Source: Euperipatoides rowelli
Lineage: Eukaryota; Onychophora; Udeonychophora; Euonychophora; Peripatopsidae
Assembly (NCBI GenBank): GCA_003024985.2
Contig: PXIH01S0081186.1
Strand: one strand, 5' to 3'
Length of the DNA stretch: 11,531 nucleotides
Shown piece after piece: positions 7,861 through 11,531 of the stretch (the first letter of the stretch is position 1; the number at the start of each line of letters is the position of its first letter). The position numbers and the translations under genes are program-made. The notes beneath the pieces were generated by a model that made no database searches, had not been told where the DNA came from, and saw nothing but the letters and a program-made list of their open reading frames with translations.

Positions 7861-8060
7861 TAAAAATTCCAGGAATGAGAAAATAAATTTAATTCAGTGT
7901 CTAATGAAAAAAGAATAATTCAAATTGTAAAATAAACTATAACAATTATTATACCGTAATAGTAAACCATATACAGTAATATAGTACAATCAAATCGTCA
8001 CATTAATTATTCTGAATTAATTTCACACCTGTAGCGCAGCATTTAGAATTTTGAAATTGA
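7861..8060 (+). repeat. Direct duplication, copy 2, leading into the transposase relic
   Basis: This is the shorter copy of 7541-7780. It ends about 20 bases before the ATG at 8082, so it is probably the 5' untranslated part of the transposon. Copy 1 would then be a second, displaced 5' part, from a local duplication or a nested insertion. Confidence 0.85.
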
Positions 8061-8081
8061 ACGTAATTTTACTTTTACAAG

Positions 8082-8342
8082 ATGAATGTTATTTCTAAAA
8101 AACGGAAAAATTATTCATACACAGCTTCTTTCAACTGCAAGTTGTTTTGTGTGCTGAGAAAATTTGGGGTGAACGAAAAATTAATAAGAGATTGGAGAAA
8201 AAACAAATCTACACTCGAAATGCTGCCAGGAACAAAATATGCAAATACTGTTAAGAAAAAGCATTATAGATATTGTAGCCTATTTTTTTTATGTTGTGTT
8301 ATAATGTTTGTTAATAAAAGCATTTTACTTTTTTTTAAATAA
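8082..8342 (+). pseudogene. Pogo/Tigger-like transposase N-terminal DNA-binding relic
   Basis: The frame reads MNVISKKRKNYSYTASF..., then RKFGVNEKLIRDWRKNKSTL, then EMLPGTKYANTVKKKHYR, and ends in hydrophobic AT-rich codons at TAA 8340. K-R-K-x-Y-T-x-x-F plus KFGVxEKxxRDWRK is the helix-turn-helix of the Brinker/CENP-B-like domain at the start of many pogo-type transposases, which binds the element's ends. The part between F and RKFG is too short: the expected helix 1 and the GNRAA-type turn are missing. In the +1-shifted frame, bases at about 8139-8160 give VVLCAEK, which fits helix 1, so a frameshift and a deletion of roughly 20 bases explain the gap. The catalytic DDE region is absent. It is a dead or non-autonomous copy. 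An AATAAA signal lies at 8337-8342. Confidence 0.7.
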
Positions 8343-8372
8343 ACTTTCTATTAAGCTCAAATGTTTTCTTCT

Positions 8373-8402
8373 CTTAAGCTTAAATTAAGCTTAAGTCGAC
8401 TT
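8373..8402. repeat. 10-bp palindrome overlapping AAGTCGACTT
   Basis: CTTAAGCTTA at 8373-8382 and TAAGCTTAAG at 8386-8395 are exact inverted copies with a 3-base centre. The palindrome AAGTCGACTT at 8393-8402 overlaps its end. It lies in the tail of the pogo-like element. Confidence 0.85.
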
Positions 8403-8433
8403 ATACAGGAAAAATTGGTTTGTTTTAAAAAAA

Positions 8434-8460
8434 GGGGGGGGGGGTAGACTTACACGAGTA
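8434..8460 (+). repeat. G11 run followed by TAGACTTACACGAG
   Basis: Eleven G bases are followed by TAGACTTACACGAGTA. This resembles GGGGTCGACTATTACAAGAG at 7491-7510 and GTCGACTTATACAGG at 8395-8409. The motif therefore appears three times in the same orientation around the pogo-like relic and may mark its subterminal repeats. Confidence 0.6.
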
Positions 8461-9299
8461 TATACAATAATGTAAATTTATTGTAATGTACTTTTTTTTT
8501 AATTTTGTCAATTATTATTCATCAATATTTAAAGTTCATTATATGTCTACAAGATTATAACTAGTAGGCAGAAATTTTCATTGTAAAAACTATGCGCTGT
8601 TTTAATTATTAATTATTGATGTGCAAAATGATGTCCCTTGACAATAGTAATTGTGGATAAACAGGCGTGTCTTAGATTTTTTGGAATACTTTAGGAATAT
8701 AACTGTCAAAAATACATGATTAGAGCTTAGAAGTTCTGATTTTCTTTTTTAAGAAACAAACATAATACTTGTAAATAGTCCAGAAAGACAAATTACATTT
8801 ATTATTATCACAACGATTGAAATAATACAGGCCCCCTGCACACTTGTACATTGAAGTTTTAAACTTAGAAATACCTTATTAAAAGAGATTTATAAAAATA
8901 TGAAAAATGAAGTAGTGTGATACTAGTAGTGCTAATTTTGTGTTTATGATTTTAATTAGTGTGATATTCACTACTCTACTTATAATTTAAAAATAGGACA
9001 CTACCAAACCTTGCTACTAAAAAAATTAACTAGCTACCAGTAAAAAACTACTTTTAGGCATGCTACTACGCAATCCTGTGAAGATGTCACCATATGGCTT
9101 GAAGTTTGCAGACCTTTTTTTATTTGGCCTCGATGAAGGTCCGACTAACCTAAGGTGTTTTTTTTTTTAAAAAAAAGATAAACATTCAAGCATTCAAACT
9201 GGTTTTTTTTTGGGTTTATCACAGTAAAGATTTTTTTTATCATTTTTGTTTTTTGTCGATGTACATACCATGTCTGGCTGTTTCTGATACTGGGTTGAT

Positions 9300-9520
9300 G
9301 AGTTATTTTCTCTCGCCTACCAGAAAATAAGGATAAAAAAAAATTTTCCTCCAAAAGTTTGCTTTCCACTTAAGATAGAGTGCACTTGGGAAGTTAATTT
9401 CTCTTTCTCATACTAGAGAAGAGAGAGAGATCAAATTTTTTCCTCAAAAAGCTGCTTTCCACAAAGGATTGAGTGCATTGGGTGTTATTTTCTCTCATAT
9501 GCTAGATAAGAGGATGAAAA
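9300..9520 (+). repeat. Diverged 91-93-bp tandem repeat, about 2.5 copies
   Basis: GTTATTTTCTCTC-like words start at 9302, 9393 and 9484. GCTTTCCAC starts at 9361 and 9454, and GAGTGCA follows both. AAATTTTCCTCCAAAAG at about 9341 returns as AAATTTTTTCCTCAAAAAG at about 9433. A GA-rich patch (9415-9430) sits in the second unit. The minus-strand ORF at 9145-9369 crosses this array and a T11-A8 tract and is not considered real. Confidence 0.75.
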
Positions 9521-9542
9521 TGTACAGTTATTTTCATCCTCT
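9509..9542. repeat. Perfect 13-bp hairpin with 8-base loop
   Basis: AGAGGATGAAAAT at 9509-9521 pairs with ATTTTCATCCTCT at 9530-9542. It lies exactly at the end of the 91-93-bp tandem array, whose last unit supplies the left arm. Confidence 0.88.
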
Positions 9543-10122
9543 AGTGATCCCAATAATCAGACATGAATACTTAGAATATTATGCTTTAGGGTGCAGAGAT
9601 GATGAAATAATCACTCAATGGTCATCACCGGTTTAGTAAATACTGCAAACATTTTTTGTGGAAATAATGATTTACATTATTGCAAACCATATTCAATTTA
9701 CTAAAATCAAATATAAATCTAACGTTATTTTCAGTTCCTTAGCATTTATAATCATTTTACATCAACTAAATATAGCCATTTCATATGTGAATTTTATGAC
9801 AATCTATAATTAAATCATTTTATGAATTGAGACTACCGGTATTTCATTCTACAATTCTAATGTAAAATAAAGTTAGTAGGGGTATAATATTTTTTTAATT
9901 TAAAAATATTTTAGTATTAGATTTTACTATAGTAATATTTTCATAGACCTTATTCATTTTCAGTTTTTAGTAGTAAATTAAATTAAAATTAAAAAAAAAA
10001 AAAAACTTCACTTTATTATTTTTCATTTCATAATGTCTTATTTTTTTATCTGAAGGGATTTGATATATTGTTTTATTTTGTTTACAAATTATTTGATTTT
10101 CTATATTTTTTTTAAAAACTAG

Positions 10123-10203
10123 ACTGTAAAAAGTGAAGGCTTCTTCGCTCTTTATAAAGGATTCATCCCGACTTGGGTTCGATTAGGTCCCTGGAACATA
10201 ATT
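10123..10203 (+). CDS. SLC25A14/SLC25A30-like: Mitochondrial carrier (UCP5/KMCP1-like), exon C (helix 6 start)
   Basis: This 81-base, 27-codon exon is in phase 0 at both ends. It follows an AAAACTAG acceptor with a T-rich tract upstream and ends before GTATCC. It reads [13 protein letters not shown], then [14 protein letters not shown]. The [23 protein letters not shown] string is nearly diagnostic of the SLC25A14/SLC25A30 branch: UCP1-3 have RLGSWN and UCP4 has RMAPW at this spot. It covers the second part of the carrier repeat signature and the start of transmembrane helix 6. The family protein should end about 12-20 residues later with a FFxTYEQL-like tail. That last exon was not found between 10204 and 11531, so it most likely lies past the window edge. 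Confidence 0.9.
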
Positions 10204-10433
10204 GTATCCTTTAAAAAAAAATTGTTTTACATTTTTTTTTTTTTTTTTACAAATCTTAAAATAATTGACTAATGAACATTATTAAAATCCTGACTGTAAT
10301 CAGCCTTAAGCATTTTTTGCCCTGCGTACATGCTATACATTTTATTTTTTTAATATAGCTGTTCCCAGTGTTTTATTTTAACTTGAACGTGTAACTTAAT
10401 TGCAAACCAGGATGACTGACCGATTCTCCTCAC

Positions 10434-10622
10434 CAACACACTAACTCATATACACAGTGGCGCAAATACACATTCACAAACATATACACACACACACATG
10501 CTGACCCGCATACACACTTTTACATTCTACACACCCACACACATTCTATACACTAGTACATCACACATGGACCACACATACACATGGACCACACATACAC
10601 ATTCATACCCAAACTACTCACA
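10434..10622 (+). repeat. CA-rich low-complexity tract with 17-bp tandem duplication
   Basis: The tract is rich in ACACAC and CATAC words. Within it ACATGGACCACACATAC occurs twice in tandem, from 10565 and from 10582. Confidence 0.85.
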
Positions 10623-10766
10623 CATAATTAAAAACATTTAGAAAAAATTGTCGTAAATAAATATTAAAAATCTTATAAAAGTAGGGAAAACTTCACCATT
10701 TTTAATTTAAAACAGATTTATTTTAGATTTAGCTTGGTATAATGATAATTACTTGTATGTCTGTTT

Positions 10767-10929
10767 GTCAAGGCACAACTGTGCTCTTTAGCATGAGCAT
10801 AAATTGTGATGCATTATTCCCTTTAAATCCCTATGCCACAAGGGTAGAATTAACCCTGGTAGCATAGGGATGGAAAGGGAATAATGCATTGCAAGTTGTG
10901 CTCATGCCAGCAACCTATAGGTCAAGGCA
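10767..10929. mobile_element. Short foldback (MITE-like) element with 9-bp flanking direct repeats
   Basis: The arms 10791-10845 and 10853-10907 are inverted copies, 47 of 55 positions identical, with a 7-base loop; the core GCATTATTCCCTTT and TCCCTATGC blocks are exact. GTCAAGGCA lies at 10767-10775 and again at 10921-10929, which fits a target-site duplication around a 145-bp insertion. The arms do not extend all the way to the duplications, leaving 15 and 13 bases unpaired, so the true ends are uncertain. A 9-bp duplication would suit a Mutator-like origin and 8 bp a hAT origin. The transcript would fold into a long hairpin, and a small-RNA precursor is another reading. Confidence 0.65.
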
Positions 10930-11060
10930 GAAGTAGCCAGACCAGTTTTATTGCCAGGGGCCAGGGCAAACTGGTAAATTATGACTTTCTGTTTCCGATA
11001 AAGCAACCAAAATGGCTGTTTACATGACAATGTAAGCCCCCTGCCTGGAAGATTAGGGTC

Positions 11061-11077
11061 CAGGGGCAGTGCCCCTG
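11061..11077. repeat. GC-rich 8-bp palindrome with 1-base centre
   Basis: CAGGGGCA and TGCCCCTG flank a single G, within GGTCCAGGGGCAGTGCCCCTG. It is unusually GC-rich for this window, as is 10935-11060 around it (CCAGGGGCCAGGGC at 10954-10967). It may be the end of another repeat element that could not be delimited. Confidence 0.7.
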
Positions 11078-11531
11078 AAAGCTAAAACATTTTTATAATT
11101 TAAAATATCCTACAGTAGCTCTGATATTATTTTAAAATGTAGGCCATATTTTTTTTTTTGAAATTTCAATCTATCAAAAATAACATGCATAATTCAAAGG
11201 TTTTTATGTAAATCCTATGAATCATTAATGATGAAATAAAAATCCATAGTTCCCATTTCATTTTAAATTTGAAAGCTGCATGAACATAATACAAAGTGAT
11301 ATAGTTTATGTGAAAATGGTATTTGTTGAATTGAAAATTTAACTAATATAGGATATTATCTATAGAACATTTTAAAAACATTTGCTAAATTTTTATAAAC
11401 TGTTTTGAAAATAGTTCTTAACAAATGGCCTAATGCCAATCATATTCTGCTTAAGTATCCCGTATTATATTTGATAAAAACATATTTTAATTGATCAGAA
11501 AGAGAGGGGATGATAGTGCCGTAGCCTAATA

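Larger units (their letters stand above)
5884..10122 (+). other. Intron between carrier exons B and C (4239 bp)
   Basis: It starts GTAAAT and ends AACTAG, joining phase-0 exons. It contains the hairpin at 6143-6178, a C-rich tract at about 6250-6263, a pogo/Tigger-like end at 7113, the duplicated segment and transposase relic at 7488-8460, and the tandem repeat at 9300-9542. The stretches 6200-7100, 8470-9140 and 9550-10120 show nothing beyond AT-rich sequence, a weak 10-bp inverted repeat (9632-9641 with 9696-9705) and a T11-A8 tract at 9158-9176. Confidence 0.85.
10204..11531 (+). other. Start of the intron after carrier exon C
   Basis: It begins GTATCC. The expected final exon (FFxTYEQL-like) was not found. 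It contains a T16-like run at about 10233-10249, a CA-rich tract, the foldback at 10776-10920 and a GC-rich palindrome at 11061-11077. From 11080 to the end nothing further is recognised. Confidence 0.75.

Noticed and set aside
8829-8844. CAGGCCCCCTGCACAC as a possible transposon terminus
   Set aside because: No inverted partner and no flanking duplication were found.
9145-9369. Minus-strand ORF of 74 codons
   Set aside because: It spans the T11-A8 tract and the tandem array and has no protein features.
9632-9705. TTTAGTAAAT / ATTTACTAAA inverted repeat
   Set aside because: Only 10 bp of A/T-dominated sequence with a 54-base spacer, expected by chance in DNA of this composition.
10204-11531. 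Search for the final carrier exon (FFxTYEQL-like)
   Set aside because: No acceptor followed by such codons was found in any plus frame, so it is not annotated.
1-11531. CRISPR array, operon or prokaryotic signals
   Set aside because: Spliced exons, A/T homopolymers and eukaryotic transposon relics show animal nuclear DNA; the tandem repeats have no regular short repeat-spacer pattern.

Overview
This is AT-rich animal nuclear DNA (roughly 70% A+T by eye) with spliced coding sequence and many poly-A/poly-T runs. The only gene that can be named with confidence is a plus-strand, three-exon piece of a mitochondrial carrier of the SLC25A14/SLC25A30 type (UCP5/KMCP1 group). Its exons are 2121-2181, 5785-5883 and 10123-10203, with introns of about 3.6 and 4.2 kb. 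Together they encode 80 residues, from just before the third carrier signature (NPIDVVK) to [15 protein letters not shown] at the start of the last membrane helix. The upstream exons and the final exon were not found here. No bacterial or organelle features are visible. The palindrome TAGGCCTA occurs three times; from memory this word is common in marine deuterostome invertebrates such as sea urchins and hemichordates. That placement is a weak inference.

Region by region. 1-2120 is intron or intergenic DNA upstream of the first exon seen. It holds an unrecognised minus-strand ORF (122-334), broken plus-strand coding relics (402-1229), and an A-tract-rich repeat with two diverged 121-bp-spaced units (1358-1540). 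2182-5784 is an intron that contains a complete-looking non-autonomous hAT-type transposon at 3687-4211, with 12-bp terminal inverted repeats, a 7/8-matching 8-bp target duplication and an internal 170-bp tandem repeat. It also holds two other inverted repeats.

5884-10122 is an intron that carries a perfect 15-bp hairpin, a pogo/Tigger-type transposase N-terminal relic (8082-8342) preceded by a duplicated non-coding segment, and a 91-93-bp tandem repeat that ends at a perfect hairpin (9300-9542). 10204-11531 is the start of the next intron. It holds a CA-rich tract, a 117-bp foldback flanked by a 9-bp direct repeat, and a small GC-rich palindrome.

The likely picture is one low-density host gene whose introns have been filled by small DNA transposons and foldbacks. 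No multi-gene system, CRISPR array, operon or viral genome was found. The most unusual points are the internally repeated hAT element, the foldback with matching flanks, and about 20 copies of the 7-mer TACAGTA/TACTGTA, several times more than base composition predicts.
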